From NCBI GenBank assembly GCA_021819085.1, contig JAKASJ010000001.1:186001-250000 (forward strand): a stretch of 64,000 bases of DNA, given 5' to 3'. Each line of letters starts with the position of its first letter. Position 1 is the stretch's first letter. The notes below the pieces were generated by a model, which was given only the letters and a program-made list of their open reading frames with translations, did not search any database and was not told the DNA's origin. The stretch is from Pseudomonadota bacterium (lineage in GTDB: Bacteria; Pseudomonadota; Gammaproteobacteria; Acidiferrobacterales; UBA6901). Below are positions 27,112-38,906 of this stretch, in pieces. Made by a program: the position numbers and the translations under genes.

Positions 27112-27405
27112 GAGCTGGCACAGGACAGACACTGTCTTCAAACTGCTTGCCGGGCACATAATGAAATTAAGGTGTGCACGCGTTTCTTAGCCGCCGGCCG
27201 TACCACAGCAGCGTACACACTGCGTAAAAAATGCGCGAATATCCACAATGCAAACGGCGTTCCGTGCTGCACCGCTAGACCAGGAAAATGTGTTATTTTC
27301 CGGGCACGGGCGGATTGCGGGTTTGGTGCTCGGCACGACAGCGATGTAACCTTTGCGAATCCCTCCATAGCGGTTCGCGAAGACAGTGAAACGAGGTAAG
27401 AGACC
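27112..27405. promoter_or_regulatory. Leader region upstream of acs
   Basis: With the hairpin just before it, this makes a 338-base gap without a gene. An inverted repeat GGAAAA-N7-TTTTCC is centred near 27292 and could be an operator. No consensus sigma-54 or strong sigma-70 pair is evident. The acs ribosome binding site is GAGGTAAG just before 27406. Confidence 0.4.
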
Positions 27406-29343
27406 ATGTCAAGCGAGAAGGTATATAACGTTCCGGCAGCGCTCGCAAAAACTGCCCATATTTCCGCGCAGCGTTACCAGCAGATGTATGCCCGTTCAGT
27501 CTCCGACCCGGACGGCTTCTGGGACGAACAGGCCAGGGCGTTCCTCACCTGGTCCAGGCCATGGAACAAGGTTTCCGACTGGGATTTTCAGAAAGCCGGC
27601 ATCCGCTGGTTCATCGGCGCAAAGCTCAATGCCTGCTACAACTGCGTAGACCGTCATCTGGAAGAGCATGGCGATCAGATCGCAATCATCTGGGAGGGGG
27701 ACGATCCCTGGGCTGACCGCCGGATCACCTACCGCGAACTGCACGAACACGTATGCCGTCTGGCAAACGTTCTAAAGAGCCGTGGCGTCAGGAAGGGAGA
27801 CCGCGTCTGTATCTACATGCCGATGATCCCGGAGGCAGCATACGCCATGCTCGCCTGCGCCCGCATCGGTGCCGTGCATTCGGTGGTGTTCGGAGGATTC
27901 TCTCCCGAATCCCTGAAGGACCGTATTCTCGACTCCGACTGCCGCGTGGTGATAACGGCGGATGAAGGCATTCGCGGCAGCAAGAAGATTCCGCTCAAGA
28001 ACAATACGGACAAGGCCGTCATGACGTGCCAGAACGTACACACCGTGCTGGTCGTGAAGCGCAGCGGCGGCCCGGTAATTTGGCACGATAACCGCGACAT
28101 CTGGTACCACGAGGCGATGGCCGAGGCTGCTCGCGACTGTCCGGTCGAAGAAATGGACGCCGAGGACCCGCTGTTCATCCTCTACACCTCGGGCTCCACA
28201 GGCAAGCCCAAGGGTGTCCTGCATACAACGGGCGGCTACCTGCTGTTTGCAGCGATAACCCACAAGTATGTCTTCGATTATCACGACGGAGACATCTACT
28301 GGTGTACCGCTGACGTCGGCTGGGTAACGGGACACTCGTACATTGTCTACGGTCCGCTCGCAAACCGGGCTACCACGCTCATGTTCGAGGGCATTCCGAC
28401 CTACCCTACGGCATCGCGCTTCTGGGAGGTCATCGACAAACACAAGGTCAACATCTTCTATACCGCGCCCACGGCGATCCGTGCGCTGATGCGCGAAGGC
28501 GACGAACCGCTCAAAAGCACGCGGCGCACGAGTCTTCGGGTGCTCGGAACCGTCGGCGAGCCCATCAATCCCGAAGCATGGGAGTGGTATTACCGGGTGG
28601 TCGGCGATTCGCGCTGTCCGGTGATGGACACGTGGTGGCAGACCGAAACCGGAGGAATCCTGATAACACCGCTGCCCGGCGCAACCCGCCTCAAACCCGG
28701 ATCCGCTACACACCCGTTCTTCGGAATCGTGCCGGCACTGGTCGACGCCGAAGGAAAGCTCGTGGAAGGTGCCGGCAGCGGAAACCTGGTGATCACCCGC
28801 TCCTGGCCCGGCCAGATGCGCACCATCTACGGCGATCATTCGCGCTTCATAGACACCTATTTCAAGACTTATCCGGGGATGTATTTTTCCGGAGATGGCG
28901 CACGGCGCGACTCCGACGGCTACTACTGGGTAACCGGACGCGTCGATGACGTGATCAACGTCGCCGGACATCGGCTGGGAACCGCCGAGGTGGAAAGCGC
29001 GCTGGTACTGCATGAAGCCGTGGCCGAGGCGGCAGTGGTCGGGTTTCCCCACGACATCAAGGGCCAGGGGATCTACGCCTACGTGACCCCGATGGCCGGC
29101 ATCGAACCGAACGACAAATTGCGCCAGGAACTGGTCATGCTGGTCCGAAGCGAGATCGGCGCCATCGCGACGCCCGATGTCATTCAATGGGCACCCGGGC
29201 TGCCCAAGACGCGCTCCGGCAAGATCATGCGCCGCATCCTGCGCAAGATTGCGGCCAACGAAACAGATTCCCTGGGGGATACCACGACACTCGCCGACCC
29301 GGCGGTCGTCGATGACCTCATCAAGAATCGCGCAACCAAGTAG
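27406..29343 (+). CDS. acs: Acetyl-CoA synthetase
   Basis: Activates acetate to acetyl-CoA through acetyl-AMP in the cytoplasm. 645 residues, the normal family length. Motifs in order: CVYMP-like [17 protein letters not shown], the phosphate loop [11 protein letters not shown], the [10 protein letters not shown] core, [14 protein letters not shown], and [15 protein letters not shown] near the C-terminus, which holds the Lys that acetylation inactivates in characterised enzymes. The ATG has a good Shine-Dalgarno sequence. Pairing with the transporter suggests scavenging of low acetate. Confidence 0.97.
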   Translation: MSSEKVYNVPAALAKTAHISAQRYQQMYARSVSDPDGFWDEQARAFLTWSRPWNKVSDWDFQKAGIRWFIGAKLNACYNCVDRHLEEHGDQIAIIWEGDDPWADRRITYRELHEHVCRLANVLKSRGVRKGDRVCIYMPMIPEAAYAMLACARIGAVHSVVFGGFSPESLKDRILDSDCRVVITADEGIRGSKKIPLKNNTDKAVMTCQNVHTVLVVKRSGGPVIWHDNRDIWYHEAMAEAARDCPVEEMDAEDPLFILYTSGSTGKPKGVLHTTGGYLLFAAITHKYVFDYHDGDIYWCTADVGWVTGHSYIVYGPLANRATTLMFEGIPTYPTASRFWEVIDKHKVNIFYTAPTAIRALMREGDEPLKSTRRTSLRVLGTVGEPINPEAWEWYYRVVGDSRCPVMDTWWQTETGGILITPLPGATRLKPGSATHPFFGIVPALVDAEGKLVEGAGSGNLVITRSWPGQMRTIYGDHSRFIDTYFKTYPGMYFSGDGARRDSDGYYWVTGRVDDVINVAGHRLGTAEVESALVLHEAVAEAAVVGFPHDIKGQGIYAYVTPMAGIEPNDKLRQELVMLVRSEIGAIATPDVIQWAPGLPKTRSGKIMRRILRKIAANETDSLGDTTTLADPAVVDDLIKNRATK

Positions 29344-29926
29344 GGGTGCTGCGCGCACCAAGCGGCAGAAGGCGCGCGCTGTGCCAGTGCGTTACGAACG
29401 CCGACCGGCCAGTCGGAACCTGCGCCGACGCCGGCCGACCCGCGGCCATGTGCGCACTGCGGGCCAAGCGCCACCTCCCGGGCAAGGCCGCGGCCCCCGG
29501 CGCTCGTGCCATCGCCATGTTTGGGCAGCACGGCGATCGTAAGCGGCCGCCAGAATACCGGGTTCAGCATCCGCAGCCCGCATGCGAAGGGCCCCATCGG
29601 AAGCAACCCCGGAACCAGGCGGGCACCCCACCACCTCTCACAGCGTTCCGGCTCCGGTCGAACGTAACGGGAACGGCGTAAGGCGGTCTTCCGACAATGC
29701 GCCAGAGACCGCGGTGGTCACCAGCAGCCAGGACCATTTCGAATTCATTGATTTCCCCCGCCATGGGCCGGTCCGGCTCCGGAAGGGCAGGAAAGTGATA
29801 TCACCCGGGAAAGATGCTAGATTTGAAGAAGATCTGATAAAAAAACGAGCCAAAAGAATTATTAAAACATAAGCAGATTCATACGCGTTCAGGTCCGAGT
29901 GCTCCCGACAATACTCTAGGCATGCG
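29344..29926. other. Intergenic region, AT-rich at its 3' end
   Basis: About 580 bases. The last 110 bases are markedly AT-rich for this genome (around GATAAAAAAACGAGCC and ATTATTAAAACATAAG), suggesting the promoter of the PilZ-like gene. A 96-codon plus-strand frame at 29582-29872 crosses this patch but has no ribosome binding site and atypical composition. I see nothing else. Confidence 0.4.
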
Positions 29927-31546
29927 ATGACCCTACAATTTGCCCTTCCGCAGCTGTCCGGTTCGGTTGTGGTCAACTTCGACCCTGCCGAAACCGAACG
30001 CTGGCTCGCCGACCTGCCGGTGCTGAACACGGCTGAATCCAGCCACCAGCTGATCAGCGCGCTGATCCGGTTGAACCGCCAGCCGCTCGACGCCAAGACC
30101 CGGCTCCGGCTTCTCGAGATTTACCGCCGGCCCGTACAGATCGTCTGCACTGAACAGCGGAGGCGCTACCTTGGCCTGCCCTTGCCTCTGCCGCAAGACA
30201 GCAGGCTGGTGGCAGAGCGCGTGCACCAGTTCCAGGTCGAGATGGCATATGGCTATAAGCGCATCGTTCTCGGCCTCAGCGAGAGCAGCGTGCCGGACCC
30301 GGAAGCGACACCGGAACTTGCGCTGGCGACGCAGCGCGCAATCCGTTATCTCACACAGGTTATCAGCCGCTCCTATGAACTCTACGCACCCGTCCCGGAA
30401 GGAACGTGGCGTGAGATGCATGAGCTTTACCGCTATGCCGAGACCAGGGGAATCACGGCAGTGCCGGTAGACGACGGATTCAACGCTGCCGTCGCACACA
30501 GCAGCGTCGGACATGCGTATAAACAGGCACTGCTGCTGGGCTTCAGCGACCCCTATCATCTCCCGGCTCAGCTATTGCAGAAAATAGACCAGTACCTCGA
30601 CGCCTATGCGCCGCTGGCCCAGATCACTCCGGTGATGGCCGCGCTCAAGGCCGAGTGCCAGTTTCTGGTCAGCCTCGAGAGCGATCGCGCCGGCATTGGC
30701 GACACCCGAAACCTGCGGTTCACTACGGAATCACCGTACCGGCTGCTCGATACGGTCGGGCTTGTGCTAACCATGCACGAGCAGCTCAGTGCGCTGCGAA
30801 ACGGCGTGCAGCCAACACCCGACACCCTTGGAAAGGATTTCTACGCCAACCGCGGGCAGGAGATGCTCATGCGCCTCATCACTTCGTGGGGCGTGAACCC
30901 CAAGCGGTATTTCTCGCGAACGCCCAGGGATGATGCGAAAGCCGGGGTCGTCCGCGGAATCGGCAACATACGACTTTGCGTCAATGGCGGCGCGCCATTC
31001 ATGCCGAGCACAACGGAAGTGGGACCGCAACCGGCGCGCCGGGAAGTCGGCAGCCAGAACGCAGGGCCCGGCGCGCCTGTAGATCAAAAGACAATTCCGG
31101 GCGAGCCGTGGATTCTGCTGGACGAAAGTGCGGGCGGATTTTCGCTCGGATCGAGCGATGCAGCCGGCCGGCACGTCCAGGTCGGAGACCTCATCGCAGT
31201 GCGGATCGTCGACCTGAAAACAGAGTGGGAAATTGCCGTCGTGCGCTGGGCGCGCAGTTCCGAATCAGACCAGATCGAGATCGGGGCTCAGCGACTCGCC
31301 CCCGCCGCGGAACCTGTCGCAGTCGCAGTGAATGGTGCACCCGGAAACAATTTCGCGATGGCGCTGCGACTGCCGGAGATCAAGCCCCTGCGACAGCCGC
31401 AAACCCTGATCACACCGTACGGATCGTTCAAGCCGCAACGCATCCTGATTCTCGACGATGGCTTGCGCACCCATCAAATACGCGCTACCCGGCTCGTGAA
31501 CCAAACCGGCTCGTTCGACCAATTCGAGTTTGTGTTTCTGGACTGA
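29927..31546 (+). CDS. Large uncharacterised protein with PilZ-like C-terminus
   Basis: 539 residues, soluble, no signal peptide. The first roughly 350 residues are helical with no motif I can name (repeated LxxLxxIxR patterns, for example LETYRRP-like EIYRRPVQIV). The C-terminal part after residue 390 reads as a beta-barrel: GEPWILLDESAGGFSLG has the D-x-S-x-x-G element of PilZ domains, followed by VGDLIAVR, EWEIAVVRWAR and EIGAQRLAP. The RxxxR motif of canonical c-di-GMP binders is not obvious. Proteins of this layout occur in many beta- and gammaproteobacteria. With two GGDEF-EAL proteins nearby, a c-di-GMP link is possible but unproven. Confidence 0.7.
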   Translation: MTLQFALPQLSGSVVVNFDPAETERWLADLPVLNTAESSHQLISALIRLNRQPLDAKTRLRLLEIYRRPVQIVCTEQRRRYLGLPLPLPQDSRLVAERVHQFQVEMAYGYKRIVLGLSESSVPDPEATPELALATQRAIRYLTQVISRSYELYAPVPEGTWREMHELYRYAETRGITAVPVDDGFNAAVAHSSVGHAYKQALLLGFSDPYHLPAQLLQKIDQYLDAYAPLAQITPVMAALKAECQFLVSLESDRAGIGDTRNLRFTTESPYRLLDTVGLVLTMHEQLSALRNGVQPTPDTLGKDFYANRGQEMLMRLITSWGVNPKRYFSRTPRDDAKAGVVRGIGNIRLCVNGGAPFMPSTTEVGPQPARREVGSQNAGPGAPVDQKTIPGEPWILLDESAGGFSLGSSDAAGRHVQVGDLIAVRIVDLKTEWEIAVVRWARSSESDQIEIGAQRLAPAAEPVAVAVNGAPGNNFAMALRLPEIKPLRQPQTLITPYGSFKPQRILILDDGLRTHQIRATRLVNQTGSFDQFEFVFLD

Positions 31547-31683
31547 CCCCGGATACCGCCTGGCTCCGCCGTGCCGCCTCCTATCCGCTTCCTGTTCGGC
31601 GGCCGGCGCTTTGCCTCCGGCTTCCTCCAGATTCGCAGTCGCCCGCGACACCCTGGCTAATTCTTCCCCCTGTCTGGCGTACC

Positions 31684-31713
31684 AAAAAAAAGGACCCCGC
31701 AGGGTCCTTTTTC
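31684..31713. terminator. Bidirectional Rho-independent terminator
   Basis: AAAAAGGACCC-CGCA-GGGTCCTTTTT is a perfect hairpin with an A-run before and a T-run after, so it can act on both strands. It lies between the convergent PilZ-like gene and the LysM lipoprotein gene. Confidence 0.9.
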
Positions 31714-31751
31714 GCTTGCCAAACTGGATCAGGTATCTTCGCGGATACGGC

Positions 31752-32216
31752 TCACTCGCCGCGCAGATAGGCCCGGTCGGCAGATCCTTCCACACCCAGC
31801 TTCCAGGCACCGCGGGTCTTGGCATAGTGCATCGCGCGATCCACTGCAGCGCTCGATGCGCCGCGCTCGATGCTGAACTGCTGGCCCGGGAAAATCAGGT
31901 CCGGACCGTGCTTGATCTCGGCGCTGTTCGCCTTGTAGATGAGCGGCCATTCGTACGGGTTGCCGTAGATCTGGCTCTGGCCAGCGATCGTCCACAGACA
32001 GTCACCACGGTTGACCTCGTAGCTCGAAATGGCTTCCGGGGTCGTGGAAGCAGCCTGGCTCTCAGGGGCCGAAGGCTGAGGGGCGGGAGCACTCGCTGCC
32101 GGTGTCTGCGCGGGAGGTGCCGTCTCCTGCTTCGGTGTCGTCGCACATGCACCCAGGGCCACGGCCATCGCCACAAACAGAGAGGCCTTCACGCCTCCCG
32201 CCAGCTTGTTACTCAT
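31752..32216 (-). CDS. LysM-domain lipoprotein
   Basis: 154 residues. The signal sequence ends in the lipobox ALGAC (Cys about residue 24). A Pro/Ala/Gln-rich linker of about 40 residues follows, then a LysM domain (SSYEVNRGDCLWTIAGQSQIY...NPYEWPLIYKAN...IFPGQQFSI), a fold that binds peptidoglycan glycan. The tail is helical (AAVDRAMHYAKTRGAWK). The architecture suggests an envelope-anchored, wall-binding protein; no catalytic domain is present. Confidence 0.9.
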   Translation of the reverse strand: MSNKLAGGVKASLFVAMAVALGACATTPKQETAPPAQTPAASAPAPQPSAPESQAASTTPEAISSYEVNRGDCLWTIAGQSQIYGNPYEWPLIYKANSAEIKHGPDLIFPGQQFSIERGASSAAVDRAMHYAKTRGAWKLGVEGSADRAYLRGE

Positions 32217-33707
<1,491 letters not shown>

Positions 33708-33729
33708 CACCACGGCGGCTTGTGCGCCG

Positions 33730-34479
33730 CTATGCGCAGTTCTCTTCCTGCAGAACGCGCAGGAACGGAATCGTCAGGCGCCGCTGGGCCGCCAGAGACG
33801 CCTGGTCGATGCGATCGAGCAGCCGGAACAATGCCTGCGGATCACGCGGATAACGCGAAAGAACATAGCGTGCCACCTCTTCACCCATATCCAGACCGCG
33901 GTTAGCCGCCCGCAGACGCAGCGCCGCGAGCTTGTCGTCATCGGTCAGGGCGTGGATCTGGTACACCAAACCCGTACACAAACGCGTTGCAAGATCCGGC
34001 AGAACCGCCCCAAGGTGCGCCGGACTGGCGGTCGCAGTCGCGAGCAGCAGGCCTGCGCAAGCGCGCGTGCGCTCATGCAGGTGCAGCAATGCAGTCTCCC
34101 ATGGGCGGTTGCCGGCGACCGCCTGGATATCATCGAGGCAGATGAGCGCCGAGGAGTCTAGGTCCTCGAGGACCTGCGGCGGACATGTCGCACTCATTTG
34201 CAGCGGGACATATGCCGGTGCGAAACCCTGCTCCTGCACCAGGCGCGCGGCCGCCTCCAGCAGGTGGGTCTTGCCGCAGCCGGATTCCCCCCACAGAAAG
34301 ATCTGATCGAATTCTGCCGGGCCGCCCTGTGCTGCCGTCACGGCCACCCGCCCGGCCGCTGCCTTGATGCGGGTCAGCACTTCGCGATTCCGGAGATCGT
34401 AGAAATTGCCGAACGACGACCCGTCACGCAGCCGCACATCGAGGGCAAGCTGCCGGCCGGTGCGCGACGTGCCGCTCAC
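33730..34479 (-). CDS. hda: DnaA regulatory inactivator Hda
   Basis: AAA+ protein that works with the DNA-loaded sliding clamp to stimulate ATP hydrolysis by DnaA and limit re-initiation. 249 residues. Its N-terminus carries QLALDV (about residues 10-15), resembling the clamp-binding QL(S/P)LPL motif. Walker A is GESGCGKTH (about 64-72), Walker B is ALICLDDI (about 105). The start is a GTG at 34479 overlapping the stop of the upstream permease (GTGA). The longer open frame upstream is only a shadow of that permease gene. Confidence 0.92.
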   Translation of the reverse strand: MSGTSRTGRQLALDVRLRDGSSFGNFYDLRNREVLTRIKAAAGRVAVTAAQGGPAEFDQIFLWGESGCGKTHLLEAAARLVQEQGFAPAYVPLQMSATCPPQVLEDLDSSALICLDDIQAVAGNRPWETALLHLHERTRACAGLLLATATASPAHLGAVLPDLATRLCTGLVYQIHALTDDDKLAALRLRAANRGLDMGEEVARYVLSRYPRDPQALFRLLDRIDQASLAAQRRLTIPFLRVLQEENCA

Positions 34480-35546
34480 TGCTGCCCTGCCGGCCCGGAG
34501 GCGGAACCGGACGTGCTGGAATGCGCCTGAAAATGGCGCCCCGCCACCACCAGGATGGCAGCCCCGGGCAGCGCCAGAAGCACACCCATGAAGCCGAAAA
34601 GCTGCCCGCCCGCCATGACCGCAAAAATCACCGCGACCGGATGCAGGCCGATGCGTCCACCGACCAGATGGGGGGTCAGCACCGTGCTCTCCAGCGTCTG
34701 TCCGATGGCGAATACCACGCCGACCCAGACCAGCACGGAAACGTCCTGGAACTGCAGCCAAGCCGCCACTCCGGCGGTCACAAGACCCGTGATGAACCCG
34801 AGATAGGGAACAAAGCTCGCGATACCTGCCAGCAGCCCGATCGGCAGCGCCAGCTCGACGCCGACCAGCCACAGCCCGAGCGAATACACCATCGCCAGCA
34901 CCAGCATGACGGAGAGCTGGCCACGCAGCAGGGCCGCGAGAACCCTGTCGGTCTCGCGCGCGATCGCTATTGTCGTATCGCGGCTGGCCCGGGGAAGAAG
35001 CGCCGGCACCCGCGCGAGAATACTGTCCCAGTCACGCAACAGATAGAACGTCACGACCGGAACCAGCACAAGGTCCAGTATCCAGCTGGCAAGGCGCGCG
35101 CCGGAACGGCTCGCATAGCCCAGAAACTGCCCCGCTACGCTGCCCAGATCACGCCAGTGCCGGACGAGCTCATTCCTCAGGGCATTCATGTCCATGTGCG
35201 CCGGGCCGCCCGTGACCCGGCTGATCCACGGCAGCCACCGGTTCTGGATCACGACCAGATAGCCGGGCAGCTTGGCAGCGAAGACGGTGAGCTGGTTCTG
35301 AAGCACCGGAATAAGCCCTACGATCAGGCCGACCAGACCCGCGATGAACAGCGCAAACACCAGGATCACTCCGAGGACGCGCGGCACATGCCTGCGCTCT
35401 AGCCGTGCCACCAGCGGGCTGGCAACATAGGCCAGGAGGGCAGACAGCAGGAATGGCGTCAGTACCGGGCCAAGGAGGCGCAGCAGCATTCCCACGGCTG
35501 CTGCACCCAATAGCCACCAGACCCAGGAGCGCTGCGTCCCGGTCAT
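34476..35546 (-). CDS. AI-2E/PerM-family permease
   Basis: Inner-membrane protein of 356 residues with about eight transmembrane helices in the family pattern: hairpin helices at the N-terminus (LLGPVLTPFLLSALLAYV), a polar central region and the conserved C-terminal set (ALPIGLLAGIASFVPYLG, QTLESTVLTPHLVGGRIGLHP). The name comes from a disputed role in AI-2 export; the substrate is unknown. Its start (ATG 35546) overlaps the phosphatidyltransferase stop as ATGA, and its stop overlaps the hda start, so three genes form one tightly coupled operon. Confidence 0.92.
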   Translation of the reverse strand: MTGTQRSWVWWLLGAAAVGMLLRLLGPVLTPFLLSALLAYVASPLVARLERRHVPRVLGVILVFALFIAGLVGLIVGLIPVLQNQLTVFAAKLPGYLVVIQNRWLPWISRVTGGPAHMDMNALRNELVRHWRDLGSVAGQFLGYASRSGARLASWILDLVLVPVVTFYLLRDWDSILARVPALLPRASRDTTIAIARETDRVLAALLRGQLSVMLVLAMVYSLGLWLVGVELALPIGLLAGIASFVPYLGFITGLVTAGVAAWLQFQDVSVLVWVGVVFAIGQTLESTVLTPHLVGGRIGLHPVAVIFAVMAGGQLFGFMGVLLALPGAAILVVAGRHFQAHSSTSGSASGPAGQQ

Positions 35547-36148
35547 CGCGTATCGCGCTCCGGTCGCTCGTCCGCCGCGCGAGACGGCACCGACGGGGTC
35601 TTGGCCGCGGCAATATCCTTCATGACCCCCCAGGTCCACAAATAGTGCACACCACTCGCGACCGTTGTGGCGAGCACGGCATAGTCGAGAAAGTGATCGA
35701 TTCCGGCAAGTGCCAGATGCATGGCCTGTTGCGCGAGGATGATGCAGATCAAGGAGATCTGCATGAGCGTGTTGAGCTTGCTGAGATAGCTGGGTCGCAT
35801 GGTTACCGGCCCATACAGCGAGGTATAGACCAGATAGCCGCCGACGATCAGCAGATCGCGGAACGCCACGCCGAGCATGAGCCAGAACGGAATGTACTCG
35901 AGCACGGTAAGCATGACATACGCGCTGACCAGCAGGATCTTATCCGCCGCAGGGTCCAGGATCGCACCGAGCCGGCTGGTCAGGTTGAAGCGCTTTGCGA
36001 GAAATCCATCGAGCGCATCGGAAACCCCTGCGATGAGGAAGATCACCAGTGCGGTCCCGAAATGACGGCTCTTGATCGCCAGGATCAGTACCGGCACCAG
36101 CGCTATCCGCGACAGGGTGATGGCATTGGGCAGCTGCGACAGATTCAT
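35543..36148 (-). CDS. CDP-alcohol phosphatidyltransferase (PgsA-like)
   Basis: Inner-membrane enzyme of phospholipid synthesis, most like phosphatidylglycerophosphate synthase. 201 residues from the ATG at 36148; a longer start is less likely. The CDP-alcohol motif D-x2-D-G-x2-A-x-R...G-x3-D-x3-D is seen as SDALDGFLAKRF then RLGAILDPAADK; the usual A-R has become A-K-R. The opening NLPN-like LSQLPNAITLSRI is typical. It heads the operon with the PerM-type permease and hda, divergent from purM. Because a housekeeping pgsA may exist elsewhere, I leave the symbol blank. Confidence 0.88.
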   Translation of the reverse strand: MNLSQLPNAITLSRIALVPVLILAIKSRHFGTALVIFLIAGVSDALDGFLAKRFNLTSRLGAILDPAADKILLVSAYVMLTVLEYIPFWLMLGVAFRDLLIVGGYLVYTSLYGPVTMRPSYLSKLNTLMQISLICIILAQQAMHLALAGIDHFLDYAVLATTVASGVHYLWTWGVMKDIAAAKTPSVPSRAADERPERDTR

Positions 36149-36343
36149 AGATTTGGAAACCGGCTTCAGGTACCCGTCGGGAACCGCATGTGCCGGCGCA
36201 CTGCCCGGCAAGCACTGGCCACATGCGGATAGTCCACGCCTGCGCGCCCGCCACCCACGCTATGCGAAGCCATGCAGGGAAGTCAAGGTTTGCAGCCGTG
36301 CCCCCGGCGGCCTACCATTGCCGTCCGTGCCCTGGAGGCTTCC

Positions 36344-37390
36344 GTGAACAAGCCGCAAAACACATCCCTGACCTACCGCGACGCGGGGGTCGACATCGAA
36401 GCGGGCGACGCCCTGGTCGAGGCCATCAAACCGGTCGCAAACAGCACCCGGCGCGCCGGCGTGCTGGCGGGACTGGGCGGGTTCGGCGCCCTGTTCCAGA
36501 TTCCGCCAGGCCAGTATCGCGAGCCGGTGCTCGTTTCCGGCACGGACGGCGTCGGCACCAAGCTCAAACTTGCAATAGAGTGCGGCCGGCACGACACCAT
36601 TGGTATCGACCTCGTGGCGATGTGCGCCAACGATATCGTCGTGCAGGGGGCCGAGCCGTTGTTCTTCCTCGACTACTTTGCAACCGGCAAGCTTGACCTG
36701 GCGGTGGCGCGGGATGTAATCGCAGGCATCGGCGAGGGCTGCAGACAGGCCGGCGCCGCGCTGGTGGGCGGAGAAACCGCGGAAATGCCAGGAATGTACG
36801 CCAACGGCGATTATGATCTCGCCGGCTTTTGCGTGGGCGTGGTGGAGAAATCGCGGATCATCGACGGCACATCGGTCAAACCAGGCGACACCCTCATCGG
36901 CATCGCTTCGAGCGGCCCCCATTCCAACGGCTATTCCCTGATCCGCAGGATCATCCAGGAACGCAATGGCCACCTGAGCGATCGGTTCGCGGACGGCAGT
37001 CTTGCCGATGCGTTGCTCGCGCCGACGCGCATCTACGTCAAACCGCTGTTGCGACTGATTGGCAGCCTGCCGGTGCATGCTCTCGCGCACATCACCGGCG
37101 GCGGCTTGCCAGGAAACGTCCCGCGGGTACTGCCGGCGGGTACACGTGCGGTGATCGACAGCCGCACCTGGAGACGTCCGGCCATCTTCGACTGGCTGCA
37201 GGAGGGGGGCAACGTCGCGAACGAGGAAATGTACCGCGCATTCAACTGCGGCGTGGGGATGGTGGCGGTCGTTTCTGCATCCGACGCGCGCGAGGCAGTG
37301 CGCATTCTCGATGACGGGGGCGAAAAGGCGTTCGTCATCGGTCATGTCGAAGCTCACAGCGGCGAAAGCGAACTCGTCATCGCGGAATGA
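36344..37390 (+). CDS. purM: Phosphoribosylformylglycinamidine cyclo-ligase (AIR synthetase)
   Basis: Fifth step of purine synthesis: ATP-dependent ring closure of FGAM to AIR. 348 residues. The GTG at 36344 is preceded by GGAGG six bases upstream, while the longer open frame to 36272 has no such site. Motifs: [58 protein letters not shown] and [12 protein letters not shown]. purN overlaps its stop (ATGA). It shares the AIR-synthase fold with HypE. Confidence 0.97.
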   Translation: MNKPQNTSLTYRDAGVDIEAGDALVEAIKPVANSTRRAGVLAGLGGFGALFQIPPGQYREPVLVSGTDGVGTKLKLAIECGRHDTIGIDLVAMCANDIVVQGAEPLFFLDYFATGKLDLAVARDVIAGIGEGCRQAGAALVGGETAEMPGMYANGDYDLAGFCVGVVEKSRIIDGTSVKPGDTLIGIASSGPHSNGYSLIRRIIQERNGHLSDRFADGSLADALLAPTRIYVKPLLRLIGSLPVHALAHITGGGLPGNVPRVLPAGTRAVIDSRTWRRPAIFDWLQEGGNVANEEMYRAFNCGVGMVAVVSASDAREAVRILDDGGEKAFVIGHVEAHSGESELVIAE

Positions 37391-38082
37391 CCGTGACTCT
37401 CCCTGTCGTAGTTCTGGTATCGGGGCGCGGCTCAAACCTCCAGGCCATCATCGATCATTGCAGGCGCGGTGACCTGCCGGTGGACATCCGCGCCGTCATC
37501 AGCAGCCGTCTCGGTACCGAAGGCCTGGAGCGTGCCAGTCGCGCCGGCCTGACGGGAGTGGTCGTCGACCCCGGAGCTTTCTCCACGCGCGCCGGGTTTG
37601 AGCAGGCGCTCATGCAGCGGATTGATTCCTACGGCCCGGAACTCGTGGTGCTGGCAGGCTTCATGCTCATCCTCGGATCCGACTTTGTCCGCCACTATTC
37701 GGGGCGCCTGATCAATATCCATCCGTCCTTGCTGCCGCAGTTCAGGGGACTCCATACACACGAGCGCGCGCTGAAAGCCGGGGTGCGCTACCACGGAGCG
37801 AGCGTCCACTTCGTGACCGCCGACGTCGACGGCGGACCGGTGATCGTCCAGGCTCCGGTGGCGGTGCGCCCCGACGACTCGCCGCAGACACTGGCCGCAC
37901 GCGTGCTCGAGGAAGAACACCGGATCCTGCCCGAGGCGATCCGCTGGTTCGCGCAGGGCCGCCTGTCGATGGCCGATGGCGTGGCCCTGCTGGATGGACG
38001 GCCGTGCGAAAATCCGGTTCCCGAGAATACGCAATCCCGGAACCCGGCCGCCGGCCGGTCGCCGGAAGATACCACCCCGTGA
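37387..38082 (+). CDS. purN: Phosphoribosylglycinamide formyltransferase 1
   Basis: Transfers a formyl group from 10-formyl-THF to GAR. 231 residues. The GRGSNLQAI substrate loop, [19 protein letters not shown] with the catalytic Asn-x-His, and VDGGPVIVQ with the catalytic Asp region are intact. The C-terminus extends about 20 residues past the usual end in a Pro/Arg-rich tail ([13 protein letters not shown]). The start overlaps purM and the stop overlaps the next gene (GTGA). Confidence 0.96.
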   Translation: MTVTLPVVVLVSGRGSNLQAIIDHCRRGDLPVDIRAVISSRLGTEGLERASRAGLTGVVVDPGAFSTRAGFEQALMQRIDSYGPELVVLAGFMLILGSDFVRHYSGRLINIHPSLLPQFRGLHTHERALKAGVRYHGASVHFVTADVDGGPVIVQAPVAVRPDDSPQTLAARVLEEEHRILPEAIRWFAQGRLSMADGVALLDGRPCENPVPENTQSRNPAAGRSPEDTTP

Positions 38083-38810
38083 ACACCCCGGCGCTGGCCC
38101 GCATCCTTCTCGCGGCCTTCATGGTCGTTGCCGTCAACGCGCCGGCGCAGGTCCCGCACGCCGCTCCATTCCCCGACCATATGGTACTCAGCTACCGGGT
38201 GTACTACGGCCCCATTCCGGTCGGCATCAGCACGCGCACGCTGGATCGCCGCGCGGACAACACCTACCATTATACTTTGCACTCTTTCCCGACCGGCGCC
38301 GCACGGCTGTTCACACATCTTCAATGGTTCGAGCAAGGCCGCTTCCGGGTGGTCAACGACCAGGTGTACCCGCTGGAATACCTCAAGTACCGGGTTGGGT
38401 CCCCGGATGCCCGTCGCAAAGAGGCCAAGTTCGACTGGGACAAGGCGCGGATCGTCTACGCCGATCACCGCAGCGAGGCACTGCCGACCGGCACGCAGGA
38501 TGAAAACACCGTCATCTTTGAACTCATGCTGCATCCGCCATCGACGTCGGCATTCCGGGAACTGCACATCACTACCGGCAGCCAGATTATCATCTACAGA
38601 TACAAGTACCTGCGGACCGAGACCCTCGACAGTGCCCTGGGAAGACTGCGCACCACGGTGGTCTACTGGGCAGAACAGACGCGCCATGGTCATGGCAAGG
38701 AGTTCACCGCCTGGCTTGCGCAGGACCGGCACAACATTCCCATCAAAATCGTTGCACAGGACGACGGTCAGACTGCTTCCATGCAGATCCGTTACGCTAC
38801 AGGTATATGA
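38079..38810 (+). CDS. Exported DUF3108 protein
   Basis: 243 residues. The GTG at 38079 overlaps the purN stop. A signal peptide ends around NAPAQVPHA. The mature protein has the alternating beta pattern of DUF3108 (LSYRVYYGPIPVGISTRTLD, KFDWDKARI, ELMLHP, YKYLRTETLDSALG, FTAWLAQDRHNIPIKIV). This family is regularly found after purN in gammaproteobacteria and is thought to be periplasmic; its function is unknown. Confidence 0.85.
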   Translation: MNTPALARILLAAFMVVAVNAPAQVPHAAPFPDHMVLSYRVYYGPIPVGISTRTLDRRADNTYHYTLHSFPTGAARLFTHLQWFEQGRFRVVNDQVYPLEYLKYRVGSPDARRKEAKFDWDKARIVYADHRSEALPTGTQDENTVIFELMLHPPSTSAFRELHITTGSQIIIYRYKYLRTETLDSALGRLRTTVVYWAEQTRHGHGKEFTAWLAQDRHNIPIKIVAQDDGQTASMQIRYATGI

Positions 38811-38906
38811 TTTGTAATGTTTGCCAGCGCTACCGGCATCGTCCGGAACTGGAATAAAATAATGGCCGGTGCCGTCTTTTACGGTTAACAAACTCGAGCA
38901 AAACGA

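Noticed and set aside
27112-27405. Sigma-54 promoter upstream of acs
   Set aside because: TGGCAC occurs at 27116-27121 but no TTGC follows at the required spacing.
27772-29361. 529-codon minus-strand open frame opposite acs
   Set aside because: acs is unmistakable; the antisense product has no recognised domain.
29582-29872. 96-codon frame ending in a Lys-rich tail upstream of the PilZ-like gene
   Set aside because: No ribosome binding site, and codon composition drops to AT-rich in the promoter-like patch; more likely non-coding.
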